From CAZHVS01 sp964536015 (GTDB lineage Bacteria > Bacteroidota > Ignavibacteria > Ignavibacteriales > Ignavibacteriaceae), in assembly GCA_964536015.1 (NCBI GenBank), contig CAZHVS010000001.1:186001-250000 (forward strand): 64,000 bases of DNA, given 5' to 3'. Shown here piece by piece: positions 1 to 9,008 of this stretch. The notes beneath the pieces were generated by a model. That model was not told the DNA's origin and did not search any database. It saw nothing but the letters and a program-made list of their open reading frames with translations. The translations under genes were made by a program, and so were the position numbers. Position 1 is the first letter of the stretch. Each line of letters starts with the position of its first letter.

Positions 1-259
1 TTATTATCTTGGCAGTCTGAAACCCATTCAATCCATTTCCCAGATTTATATCCATAAGTATAATAGAATATTTTTTGGTTTTTGCTAATTGAATGCCAGT
101 CTCACCTGAAGACGCATGTGCAAAATTAAATTTATTTTTTGTAAATAATCTAACAACATCTACAATTATTGGATCGTTCTCAATATAAAGTAGATTGGGT
201 AAAGTTTTTTCTCCCATCTCAGTAATAATATCGTTCAAAGGTTTAAATATTTCTTTCAA
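1..259 (-). CDS. Response regulator receiver-domain protein (partial, runs off left edge)
   Basis: The minus strand is open from about 268 to the window edge and gives a CheY-like receiver domain. The acidic pair that binds Mg2+ is in 'YIENDP', and the phospho-acceptor Asp lies in 'IILMDINLG', followed by a Gly-rich turn and 'FQTAKII'. The likely start is TTG at 259, because a good Shine-Dalgarno (AGGTGA on the minus strand, 265-270) sits just upstream; an in-frame ATG at 217 is the alternative. The output domain, if any, is outside the window, so the kinase partner and target cannot be named. It is divergent from the respiratory operon at 553, so the 260-552 gap would hold both promoters. 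Confidence 0.85.
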   Translation of the reverse strand, partial: MKEIFKPLNDIITEMGEKTLPNLLYIENDPIIVDVVRLFTKNKFNFAHASSGETGIQLAKTKKYSIILMDINLGNGLNGFQTAKII

Positions 260-552
260 AAGAATCACCTGATAAATTTCAACAAAGCTAATACTATTTT
301 CGAAAGCTTGTCAAAAAAGTTTAATGATTCTAAATTATATCTATTCTTATAACAAACATAATAATTGAAAAACGAATATAAAATTTGATTTATATAAAAT
401 TTATTTTAACTTTGTTCAAGTTTTTATAAGAATTCAATAGCCCAGCTAAAAAAATCCAAAATTTTTTATTTCACTGAACTTTTTTCTGGAAAATGTAGTT
501 TTGTCTTTAGCTGAGTCTTATCTTTATTAATTTTATATAGAAAAATGGAATT
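260..552. other. Divergent intergenic region ahead of the respiratory operon
   Basis: This AT-rich gap separates the response regulator (minus) from actA (plus). I see no ORF or RNA gene in it. A box resembling the Bacteroidota -7 element TAnnTTTG occurs at 496-503, but no matching TTTG box is evident at the expected distance upstream, so the promoter call is weak. Confidence 0.3.
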
Positions 553-1122
553 ATGTCCAACGGTTTTTTAGATTATGTTCTTCGCATCAGGTTGCCTATA
601 ACCATTTTTGTTATCATTTCTGCATTTGCTATAACTTATTTTGTATCAAGAGCTGAAAGAGATGGGGTAGGATATCAACCGGTTCAACCCATCAATTATT
701 CTCATGAACTTCATGCCGGACAAATGAAGATTGATTGCCAATATTGTCATATTGGAGTTGAGAAGGGAAGACACGCTTTAGTGCCTTCTGCTTCTATATG
801 TATGAATTGTCATACTGTTGCAAGAAAAGATAAACCTGAAATAATTAAACTTACTGAATATTATAAAAAAGGGAATCCAATTCCATGGAAAAGAATTCAT
901 AAAGTTCCCGACTATGCTTATTTCAATCATAGTGTTCACGTGAATAAAGGAATTGAGTGTCAAAAATGTCACGGACCAATTGAGCAAATGGATAAAGTTT
1001 TGCAAGCTAATTCCTGGACTATGAGTGCTTGTCTTGATTGTCATCGTAATGCTCATGCGAAACTTCCTGAATTAAAAAATATTAAAAATGGACCAGAGAA
1101 TTGCTGGACATGTCACAGGTAG
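553..1122 (+). CDS. actA: Alternative complex III pentaheme cytochrome c subunit ActA
   Basis: This 189-residue protein has one N-terminal membrane helix (about residues 14-31) and then a periplasmic domain with five CxxCH haem c sites (Cys62, Cys83, Cys136, Cys160 and Cys184 are the first cysteines). That count, the N-terminal helix and the position directly ahead of actB match ActA of alternative complex III, a quinol:cytochrome c (or direct oxidase) oxidoreductase that replaces bc1 in many Bacteroidota. It passes electrons from the ActB/ActC core towards the cytochrome c domains. It is the first gene of a gap-poor operon that runs to 15243. The only doubt is subfamily naming, since related multihaem subunits occur in other CISM complexes. 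Confidence 0.93.
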   Translation: MSNGFLDYVLRIRLPITIFVIISAFAITYFVSRAERDGVGYQPVQPINYSHELHAGQMKIDCQYCHIGVEKGRHALVPSASICMNCHTVARKDKPEIIKLTEYYKKGNPIPWKRIHKVPDYAYFNHSVHVNKGIECQKCHGPIEQMDKVLQANSWTMSACLDCHRNAHAKLPELKNIKNGPENCWTCHR

Positions 1123-1131
1123 AGGATAATT

Positions 1132-1329
1132 ATGGAATCATATGAAAAAAACAAAATGAATCGCGGAAAATTTTTTATAACTTTAGGACTTAGCACTTTC
1201 GCTATATATATATTCAAATCTTTTCCATTTAAAAATTTCTTATTCGGAAATAAAATAAACAACAAAATATCTGTAAATGTAAATTCTCTTGCAGTAAAAC
1301 GACAATCAATGGGAAAAAAGAATGGCTGA
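1132..1329 (+). CDS. Small membrane protein between actA and actB
   Basis: A 65-residue basic protein with one short hydrophobic segment (about residues 14-30) after 'NRGKFF', and a hydrophilic tail ending in 'NSLAVKRQ'. It has a good ribosome site (AGAGGA just upstream of 1132) and overlaps the actB start by 8 nt, so translation of the two looks coupled. Its place inside the complex III operon makes it a candidate accessory subunit or assembly factor. I do not recognise a named family. It is unlikely to be a chance ORF, because ribosome site, spacing and overlap all fit the operon pattern. Confidence 0.65.
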   Translation: MESYEKNKMNRGKFFITLGLSTFAIYIFKSFPFKNFLFGNKINNKISVNVNSLAVKRQSMGKKNG

Positions 1330-4300
1330 AACTTTTACAAATTCCAATTCTCCTGAAAACTTAGAAAATAATAAATTAAATAATTCCATAAATTTTAATT
1401 CCGATGAGTTCAAGGCTGGAGTAACCGATGATTTTAGTCCTGAGAAAAATTTATCCGGATTATCAAGAAGAAAATTTATCGGATTATTAAGTGCTTCCGC
1501 GGCTATCACTGCAGCAGCTTGTAGTGATTACAGAGATAAAGGTGAAATAATTCCATATAATCAAAAACCTGAAGAAGTACTTCCTGGCAAAGCAAATTAT
1601 TATGCTTCGACTTGTGATGCATGTCCTAATGCTTGTGGTATATTAATTAAAACAAGAGAAGGCAGACCTATTAAAATTGATGGAAATCCTGAACATCCAA
1701 TTAATGCTGGGAAAATCTGTAATAAAGGGCAGGCAAATATTTTAAATCTTTACGATCCTTCAAGGTTAAAAGAACCATTCGTTATTAAAAATAATTCTAA
1801 AATTAAGAAATCGTGGAATGAAATTGATGAGCAGGTATTCGATATTTTAAAAAATGCTAATGGAAAAGAAATAGCTTTGATCACTAACACTATTTTTTCT
1901 CCCTCTGAAGCAAAAATGATAAATGATTTTATACAAAGATATCCTTCAGCAAAAATTTATACTTATGATTTATTTCATGAAGAGATAAAAAACTCAGCTT
2001 GGAAAAAGTGTTATGGACAGCAAAATTTCCCTTTAATTAACTGGGAAAAAGCTAATGTTATTTTATCACTTGAGGGCGATTTTTTAGGAGTTGAAGGACA
2101 TCATATAGAACAGGTTCGACATTTTTCAGAGCGACGAGATGCCGTTAAATCTAAAAACTTTAACAGGTTATACGTAGCTGAAGGAAGTCTTTCATTGACT
2201 GGGATGAATGCGGATTATAGATTTTCTATTCGTCCGGATTTGCAATTAGAATTTTTACTGTCTCTTATAAACGAGATTACTACAGATAAATTTGACGGCT
2301 ACAATTTAGACTCATTTATGAAGAATTACGGATTAAAAAAATCGGGGATTGATTCACTTGTGAGTGATTTGAAGAATCGTCCTGCATCTTGTCTGGTTTA
2401 TGCTGGAAGAAATTTGTCTGAAAATGTTCAAATAGCAGTGAACTATCTTAATGAATTACTTGGTAACAAGCATCTTTTTAATAGTACACAACAAAAAACT
2501 ACCTACTTCCAATTTACTACAAAATCTGATTGGGAAAATTTTATTCAATCAGTTAAAAATGGCAATGTTCACGCAGTTATACATTATGATTCAAATCCGG
2601 TTTATCATTTACCATTTGATTATAATTATTCAGAAATTATTAAAAAAATTCCTTATAGAATTGCATTAACAGAACTTGAAAATGAAACATCCGCTTTGTG
2701 TAATTATATTTTGCCAATTAGTCACACGCTGGAAAGTTGGGGAGATGCAAATATTAGAACCGGAATTTTCAGTTTGCAGCAACCTGTTATCGCTCCGCTT
2801 TATAACACACGTCAAAAGGAATCTGTGCTACTGAACTGGTTAAATGAAAAAAGTAATTCAGATCATGTTTACTATGATTACATTAAAACTTACTGGCAAA
2901 ATAATGTCTTTTCACTGTTTAACAGTTTAATAAGTTTTGAACACTTTTGGGTTACTGCTTTACACGATGGTGTTATGGTAGCAAATACTAAAATGAATGT
3001 AGAATATAAATTCAATTCAAATGTTCTTGCAAATTTATCTTCTGGACAAAAGAACAATGATAGTTTGGTTGTGATGCTGACTGAAAGTTTCAAAATTGGT
3101 GATGGAAAATTTTCTAATAATGGTTGGCTTCAGGAACTCCCACATTATGCATCAAAAATTACCTGGGACAATTATGCAGCCATATCAAGTAAGACCGCCA
3201 AAAAACTTGGTGTTGTCAATGATGACTTAATAGAAGTCAGTATTGACAAAAGGAAAGCAATTCTTCCTGTATTCATTCAACCTGGACAAGCAGAACAATT
3301 GATATCGGTTGAACTTGGTTATGGAAGAACGAATTCTCCAGTTGTTGCTGAACAAGTTGGAGTGAATGCAAACATATTATTAACCAAAAATTACGAAATC
3401 TCACCATGGATTTATAAAGATGCAATCGTAAATAAGATTGATGGGAAATACAAACTTGCCTCAACAGTTGAAAATCATCCTTTGGAAAATGTTGCTTTGA
3501 CGGAAATCCCTTTTAAACGTGAAATAATTCGCGAAGGTAATGTTAGAGAGTACGAAAAAAATTCCAACTTTTTAAATGAGGGAAAAAAGAAAGAACATCT
3601 TTCAATGTACAAAGAATATGAATATTCCGAATTGAAATGGGGAATGTCAATCGATTTAAATAAGTGTATTGGTTGCAGTGCTTGTATAACAGCATGTAAT
3701 GTTGAAAATAACATTCCTGTTGTTGGAAAAGATCAGGTTGATAGGGGAAGAGAAATGCAATGGATCAGAATCGACCGTTATTATTCAGGTACAGACAATG
3801 ATCTTAAAGTAAGTCAACAACCAATGATGTGTCAACATTGTGATAAAGCTCCATGTGAAAATGTTTGTCCAGTGGTAGCAACTACACACAGCTCCGATGG
3901 TTTGAATCAGATGGTTTATAATCGTTGCGTAGGGACAAGATATTGTTCAAATAACTGTCCTTATAAAGTAAGAAGATTCAACTTTTTCAATTTCAGAGAT
4001 CATTTTGCCGAAGGATATTACGAACAGCCTTCTGTGGAGTTAATTCATAATCCCGAAGTAACAGTTCGTTCAAGAGGTGTAATGGAGAAGTGTACATTTT
4101 GCATTCATCGCATTATGGATGCTCGATCAATTGCAACAAGTGAAGGGAAAAAATTAAAAGGAAATGAAGTTCGAACAGCCTGTCAGGATGCTTGTCCTGC
4201 TAATGCAATACAATTTGGAAATATAAATGACAAAGATTCAGAATTTATCAAATATAGAAATCACGAATTAGGTTACAGTGTACTTGAAGAATTAAATGTG

Positions 4301-4357
4301 AAACCAAATATTACCTATTTAGCAAAACTAAGAAATACAAATACGGAGAAAGTTTAG
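1322..4357 (+). CDS. actB: Alternative complex III iron-sulfur / molybdopterin-like subunit ActB (B1-B2 fusion)
   Basis: A 1011-residue protein with a twin-arginine signal ('LSRRKFIGLL', residues 47-56) after an unusually long ~46-residue leader. The N-terminal half is a molybdopterin-oxidoreductase fold; Cys98, Cys101, Cys105 and Cys133 make a C-x2-C-x3-C-x27-C cluster site of the kind seen in Mo enzymes. The C-terminal third is a ferredoxin-like domain with four Cys groups ('CIGCSACITAC', 'CQHCDKAPCENVC', 'CVGTRYCSNNC', 'CTFC...CQDAC') that would bind the Fe-S clusters. In alternative complex III the B1 half carries no active Mo site; I infer the same here. Cys67 ('TAAAC') could be a Tat lipobox. 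It accepts electrons from quinol at ActC and sits on the periplasmic side. Confidence 0.94.
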   Translation: MAETFTNSNSPENLENNKLNNSINFNSDEFKAGVTDDFSPEKNLSGLSRRKFIGLLSASAAITAAACSDYRDKGEIIPYNQKPEEVLPGKANYYASTCDACPNACGILIKTREGRPIKIDGNPEHPINAGKICNKGQANILNLYDPSRLKEPFVIKNNSKIKKSWNEIDEQVFDILKNANGKEIALITNTIFSPSEAKMINDFIQRYPSAKIYTYDLFHEEIKNSAWKKCYGQQNFPLINWEKANVILSLEGDFLGVEGHHIEQVRHFSERRDAVKSKNFNRLYVAEGSLSLTGMNADYRFSIRPDLQLEFLLSLINEITTDKFDGYNLDSFMKNYGLKKSGIDSLVSDLKNRPASCLVYAGRNLSENVQIAVNYLNELLGNKHLFNSTQQKTTYFQFTTKSDWENFIQSVKNGNVHAVIHYDSNPVYHLPFDYNYSEIIKKIPYRIALTELENETSALCNYILPISHTLESWGDANIRTGIFSLQQPVIAPLYNTRQKESVLLNWLNEKSNSDHVYYDYIKTYWQNNVFSLFNSLISFEHFWVTALHDGVMVANTKMNVEYKFNSNVLANLSSGQKNNDSLVVMLTESFKIGDGKFSNNGWLQELPHYASKITWDNYAAISSKTAKKLGVVNDDLIEVSIDKRKAILPVFIQPGQAEQLISVELGYGRTNSPVVAEQVGVNANILLTKNYEISPWIYKDAIVNKIDGKYKLASTVENHPLENVALTEIPFKREIIREGNVREYEKNSNFLNEGKKKEHLSMYKEYEYSELKWGMSIDLNKCIGCSACITACNVENNIPVVGKDQVDRGREMQWIRIDRYYSGTDNDLKVSQQPMMCQHCDKAPCENVCPVVATTHSSDGLNQMVYNRCVGTRYCSNNCPYKVRRFNFFNFRDHFAEGYYEQPSVELIHNPEVTVRSRGVMEKCTFCIHRIMDARSIATSEGKKLKGNEVRTACQDACPANAIQFGNINDKDSEFIKYRNHELGYSVLEELNVKPNITYLAKLRNTNTEKV

Positions 4358-5727
4358 TGAATATAGATTATACACAGGAACTACCAGTAGTTGAAGGAAG
4401 ACTTTCGCTTGCAGATATTGATCGTTTGATTGCTCGTCCTATGGATGAGCGCCCCTCGAAAAAGTTTTTTATGGCCTTAGCAGTTTCAGGTTCATTACTG
4501 ATGATTGGAGTAATTAGTGTAACAATATTATTTCTTTATGGAACAGGAGTCTGGGGTTTAAATCAACCAGTTGGTTGGGCTTTTGATATTACTAATTTTG
4601 TTTTCTGGGTTGGTATTGGTCACGCTGGAACATTGATTTCGGCAATACTTTATTTGTTGAGACAGAAGTGGAGAACAGGTATTGCACGTTTTGCTGAGGC
4701 AATGACAATTTTTGCAGTTATGTGTGCTGGAATTTTTCCTGTAATACATACGGGTCGTCCGTGGTTAGCTGGTTATTTGCTTCCTTATCCAAATCAACAT
4801 AGTCTTTGGGTTAATTTCACTTCACCTTTAATTTGGGACGTATTTGCAGTATCAACTTATTTTACTGTTTCTTTGGTTTTTGGGTATGTTGGATTGATTC
4901 CTGATTTTGCAACACTAAGAGACAGGACAGCTTCCAAAATTAAAAAAATAGTTTATTCGATTTTCAGTCTTGGATGGCGAAATTCTCACAGGAACTGGCA
5001 GCATTACGAAAAAGCTTATATGCTTCTTGCAGGTTTTGCGACTCCACTTGTTCTTTCTGTACATACTATTGTAAGTTTCGATTTTGCTGTTTCAATTAAT
5101 CCCGGATGGCACGCTACTATATTTCCGCCTTATTTTGTAGCTGGTGCTATTTTCTCAGGATTTGCAATGGTTGTAACAGTACTGATTTTTGTAAGAAAAG
5201 TTTTCGACCTGCAGAACATCATAACAATCAACCATTTTGAGAAAATGAATAAAGTAATTCTTGCAACTGGCTGGATGGTTGGTTATGCTTATGGAATGGA
5301 ATTTTTTATAGCATGGTATAGTGGAAATCCTACAGAACAATTTGTATTTGTTAACAGGGCATTTGGACCTTATTGGTGGGCTTACTGGATAATGGTTAGC
5401 TGCAATGTAATATTCCCACAACTCTTTTGGTTTAAGAAAATTCGTAGATCAATTCCTGCAATGTTAGTGGTTGCTATTCTTGTAAATGTAGGAATGTGGT
5501 TTGAACGATTTGTTATTACTGTTACAACTCTTCACAGAGATTTTCTGCCTTCAAGCTGGGGAATGTTTGTTCCTACTTTAGTTGACTTTGGAACAATGAT
5601 TGGCAGTTTTGGATTGTTCTTTACATTGGTCTTAATTTTTACAAGAACACTGCCTGTTGTTGCAATGTCTGAAATTAAAGCGGTAGCTGATGGTGCTCAA
5701 CCTTCACATAATGGAGATCATCATTAA
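4357..5727 (+). CDS. actC: Alternative complex III NrfD-like quinol-binding subunit ActC
   Basis: A 456-residue integral membrane protein with about ten helices and an NrfD/PsrC-type pattern. The start is GTG at 4357, sharing its G with the actB TAG stop, with GGAGAAAG upstream in the actB tail. NrfD-like subunits carry the quinol site and may form a proton path; ActC and ActF are the paired core membrane subunits of alternative complex III. The His-rich C-terminus (ending 'HNGDHH') is polar and likely cytoplasmic. It is followed with a 1-nt overlap by the ActD-ActE fusion. The order B-C-D-E-F is the standard act order, which supports the naming. Confidence 0.94.
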   Translation: MNIDYTQELPVVEGRLSLADIDRLIARPMDERPSKKFFMALAVSGSLLMIGVISVTILFLYGTGVWGLNQPVGWAFDITNFVFWVGIGHAGTLISAILYLLRQKWRTGIARFAEAMTIFAVMCAGIFPVIHTGRPWLAGYLLPYPNQHSLWVNFTSPLIWDVFAVSTYFTVSLVFGYVGLIPDFATLRDRTASKIKKIVYSIFSLGWRNSHRNWQHYEKAYMLLAGFATPLVLSVHTIVSFDFAVSINPGWHATIFPPYFVAGAIFSGFAMVVTVLIFVRKVFDLQNIITINHFEKMNKVILATGWMVGYAYGMEFFIAWYSGNPTEQFVFVNRAFGPYWWAYWIMVSCNVIFPQLFWFKKIRRSIPAMLVVAILVNVGMWFERFVITVTTLHRDFLPSSWGMFVPTLVDFGTMIGSFGLFFTLVLIFTRTLPVVAMSEIKAVADGAQPSHNGDHH

Positions 5728-6878
5728 TGAGTAAAGAAAAGAAAATATTCGGAATAGCAGCTTTATTTAATTCACCTGATGAAATTATCTCTGCTGTTAA
5801 AAAGGTGAATGAAAAAGGTTACAAAAAATATGATGTACATACCCCATATCCATTACACGGTATGGATAATGCAATGAAACTTCCTCCTTCAAAACTTGGA
5901 TTTGTTACATTGATTTTTGGTTTAACAGGTGCTGCAATTGCTTTGTTGTCAATATGGTGGGCAATGACAAAAGATTATCCAATGATTATCGGAGGCAAAC
6001 CATTTTTCGCATTACCTGCTTTTATCCCAGTCACATTTGAGGTTACTGTTTTGCTTGCAACATTATCAACAGTAATTGGGATGATAGCATTCTTTTTCTA
6101 TTTCCCTCACAATGCTCATCCTCTTCACGATACTGAATATATGAAAAAAGTGTCGGGGGATAAATATGGAATTTGTATTGAGGCAACTGATAATTTGTTT
6201 GATGAGAGAGAAGTAAATCAATTTCTTAAATCACTTGATAGCTATTCTGTACGAACTGTTTACTGGCCAGAAAAAGAAATTTTTAAAATATTTGATATTA
6301 AATTCATTGGTTTTTTAGTTGGTGTTGCAATCCTAGTTTCAGGAGCTACATATTTGATTCTTAATAAAGTTCTTTATATCACTCCATTTGATTGGATGAT
6401 GAAACAGCCAAGAGTCAACGCTCAGTCGTATAGTACTTTTTTTAAAGATGGTTTTGGAATGCGTATGCCTGTCAAAGGTACAGTTGCACGAGGATTTATT
6501 CCCTATGAATTTGCAGACTTGAAAACTCAACCTGAAAGTCCGTTAGTAAATCCCATTACTCCTTCAAAGGAAATTATTGAATTAGGTAAGAAAAAATTCC
6601 TGACTTATTGTTCACCTTGTCATGGAAATCTTGGTAATGGTGATAGCCGATTACGCGGACAATTTCCTAATCCACCCAGTCTTCATTCAGATAAAGTTCG
6701 AGGCTGGAAAGATGGAAATATTTATCATGTGATTGTAAACGGACAGAATATTATGCCTTCTTACGCTGCTCAATTAACTCGCGACGAAAGGTGGGCAATT
6801 GTTCATTACATTCGTGTAATGCAAAAATCAGGAAACGCTTCTGAATTGGAATTATCAGAGATTAAAAAGGGATTATAA
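5727..6878 (+). CDS. actD: Fused ActD (DUF3341) and ActE (monoheme cytochrome c) subunit
   Basis: A 383-residue protein. Residues 1-190 match ActD: 'FGIAALFNSPDEIISAV', two membrane helices, and a soluble part. A third helix (about 196-216) follows, then a segment with 'MPVKGTVARG', which is how separate ActE proteins begin, and a class I cytochrome c domain with CxxCH at 295-299 and a Met near 'QNIMPSY'. In the best-known act operons ActD and ActE are separate genes, so this is a fusion that tethers the cytochrome to the membrane in place of a lipid anchor. The reading frame is unbroken. ActE takes electrons from ActA, so the fusion should sit at the electron exit of the complex. Confidence 0.9.
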   Translation: MSKEKKIFGIAALFNSPDEIISAVKKVNEKGYKKYDVHTPYPLHGMDNAMKLPPSKLGFVTLIFGLTGAAIALLSIWWAMTKDYPMIIGGKPFFALPAFIPVTFEVTVLLATLSTVIGMIAFFFYFPHNAHPLHDTEYMKKVSGDKYGICIEATDNLFDEREVNQFLKSLDSYSVRTVYWPEKEIFKIFDIKFIGFLVGVAILVSGATYLILNKVLYITPFDWMMKQPRVNAQSYSTFFKDGFGMRMPVKGTVARGFIPYEFADLKTQPESPLVNPITPSKEIIELGKKKFLTYCSPCHGNLGNGDSRLRGQFPNPPSLHSDKVRGWKDGNIYHVIVNGQNIMPSYAAQLTRDERWAIVHYIRVMQKSGNASELELSEIKKGL

Positions 6879-6880
6879 AA

Positions 6881-8068
6881 ATGCAGGAAAATTTGGCTTA
6901 TCAGAAAAAAGAATTCCCTTCTTCACTTTTCAGAATTGGATTAATAATCTTGTTAGCAGGAATTATAATTGGAATTATTAGTCTGTTAGTTGATTTTAAT
7001 CGTGCAATTTTTAATTATCTTCTTTCATTTGTATTTATCCTAAGCATTGCTCTTGGTTCTTTATTTCTTGTTGCACTTGAATATGTAGCGGGTGCAGAAT
7101 GGAGTGTGCCTATTAGAAGAGTTGTAGAAATTTTAGCAGGATTAATCCCGTTTTTAATTGTTCTTGCTGTTCCTTTGCTTTTAAATATGCACACTTTATT
7201 TCCATGGTCATCATCAGAGCACATAGCACATGATGAAGTTTTACAAAATAAATCTCCTTATTTAAATACAACTTTTTTTCTAATCAGAGTTTTATTTTTC
7301 TTTTTGATATGGAATGCTTTTTATTTCATATTGATTGGCAATTCACGTAAACAAGATGTTACCAAAGATCAACTTCTTACAAAAAAGAACATTAAGTATT
7401 CAGCAATCTTTATTCCTTTGTTTGCAGTAACCGCCACTTTTTCTGCAATTGATTGGATGATGAGTCTTGAACCGCATTGGTTTTCCACAATTTTTGGAGT
7501 TTACTTTTTTGCAGGTTCGGTTGTTGCCTCGCTGGCAGCTATTACTCTGTTTACAGTTTTATTAAGAGAAAAAGGTTTTCTTCATCCGCGAATGACAGAT
7601 GATCATTATTTTAGTCTTGGTGCTTTGATGTTTGCATTTATTAACTTTTGGGGATATATCGCTTTTTCTCAATATATGTTGATATGGTATGCGAATCTTC
7701 CTGAAGAAACATTCTGGTTTTTATATCGCTGGGAAGGCTGGTGGATATTTGTTTCAATTCTTCTTATCATCATTCATTTTGTTGTACCTTATGCAACGCT
7801 GCTCTCTCAACCATCTAAAATGAATCCAAAGAAACTTAAATTTATTTCAGTATGGATTTTATTTGCACATTTGATTGATCTTTATTGGTTGATTATGCCT
7901 AATCTTCATAGTGCAAACAGCGGCTTCTTCTACATACTACTCGAAATTGCTTTTCCGTTAGCTTCTGTTGGATTGATAATTTTAGTTTTTACATTTTTAG
8001 CAAAGAAACAAAATCTTGTTCCAATCGGAGACCCGAAATTGGAGAAAGGTTTAAATTTCAAACTTTAG
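6881..8068 (+). CDS. actF: Alternative complex III NrfD-like membrane subunit ActF
   Basis: A 395-residue protein with about ten membrane helices, starting 2 nt after actD. It resembles ActC but is shorter and lacks the extra C-terminal tail. The segment 'AIDWMMSLEPHWFSTIFGVYFFAGS' is typical of the ActF branch of the NrfD superfamily. ActF pairs with ActC in the membrane core; whether it binds quinol is not settled for the family. Its place as the last act gene before the cytochrome c and oxidase genes fits a combined complex III to oxidase operon. Confidence 0.92.
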   Translation: MQENLAYQKKEFPSSLFRIGLIILLAGIIIGIISLLVDFNRAIFNYLLSFVFILSIALGSLFLVALEYVAGAEWSVPIRRVVEILAGLIPFLIVLAVPLLLNMHTLFPWSSSEHIAHDEVLQNKSPYLNTTFFLIRVLFFFLIWNAFYFILIGNSRKQDVTKDQLLTKKNIKYSAIFIPLFAVTATFSAIDWMMSLEPHWFSTIFGVYFFAGSVVASLAAITLFTVLLREKGFLHPRMTDDHYFSLGALMFAFINFWGYIAFSQYMLIWYANLPEETFWFLYRWEGWWIFVSILLIIIHFVVPYATLLSQPSKMNPKKLKFISVWILFAHLIDLYWLIMPNLHSANSGFFYILLEIAFPLASVGLIILVFTFLAKKQNLVPIGDPKLEKGLNFKL

Positions 8069-8075
8069 TTTGTTT

Positions 8076-9008
8076 ATGAATTCAAAGAAATTTTTTATGA
8101 TTAAAGAAAAATTAAACCTTATTAAAGAAAATCCCGTTTTGATTTTAGCAGCTACATATCCTTATATGCTTGTGGTTTTAATTGCAATTGGGTTTTTCTA
8201 TATTCACAACAGTGGAGTAATTGCAATAAACAAAGTAAAAGCAAAGTTGCCGGATACTTCCCAGGTTGTTGAAGATTTTCCAATTCAATTTCCTCGAATT
8301 TCTGCAGGGGTTGATATTAAATTGATTCAAAATGGTCAATCACTTCTCGATAAAGGAAAACAGATTTATACAAACACTTGCTCTTCATGTCACGGAACGG
8401 AAGGAAAAGGTGATGGAGTAGCCGGTGCTTCCTTAAATCCTAAACCAAGAAATTTTCATTCTAATGATGGCTGGAAAAATGGAAATAAATTTTCACAGAT
8501 TTATCTTACCTTACAAAAAGGTATTCCCGGTACAGGAATGTCTGCTTATGATTTTATTCCGGTAGAAGACAGATTGGCAATAATTCATTTTGTAAGAACA
8601 TTTATGCAAAGTCCTCCTGCTATTGAAAATAGCGAAGTAGCTGAACTTGATAAAACTTATGGCTTATCAACAGGAGTCAAAATTGCCGGTACAATGCCTC
8701 TTGCTAATTCTGAGAAAATTTTTATTAACTCGAATGCATTAATCACAGAAAAAATTAATAAAGCTATTGAAAAGATTAATCACCTAAAAAATCAAAATGC
8801 AGGTGCCTCTATCTTAGAAAAGATTACAGTGGATAAATATAAAGCTTTAACTACATTGAATAATTCTAACTGGCAAAATAGCACAAAAGATTTCTTGATG
8901 ATTATACAAAGTAATTTATATCAAAATGGTTTTAATGGAAAGATTCTTTCTATTACTGATGATGAGTTAAATATTCTTTTCCAATTTCTAAAGGGAATAT
9001 TTGCATAA
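8076..9008 (+). CDS. Membrane-anchored monoheme cytochrome c
   Basis: About 310 residues with one N-terminal membrane helix ('LILAATYPYMLVVLIAIGFF') and a class I cytochrome c domain with CxxCH near residue 102 and a Met in 'GTGMSAYDF'. The last ~100 residues carry no second haem site and look helical. A TTG at 8070 is in frame upstream and a further ATG lies at 8097; no clear ribosome site decides between them. It lies between actF and the Sco/oxidase genes, so the natural inference is that it carries electrons from alternative complex III to the CuA site of the oxidase. It is separate from the ActE domain, which is fused to ActD in this operon. Confidence 0.85.
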   Translation: MNSKKFFMIKEKLNLIKENPVLILAATYPYMLVVLIAIGFFYIHNSGVIAINKVKAKLPDTSQVVEDFPIQFPRISAGVDIKLIQNGQSLLDKGKQIYTNTCSSCHGTEGKGDGVAGASLNPKPRNFHSNDGWKNGNKFSQIYLTLQKGIPGTGMSAYDFIPVEDRLAIIHFVRTFMQSPPAIENSEVAELDKTYGLSTGVKIAGTMPLANSEKIFINSNALITEKINKAIEKINHLKNQNAGASILEKITVDKYKALTTLNNSNWQNSTKDFLMIIQSNLYQNGFNGKILSITDDELNILFQFLKGIFA

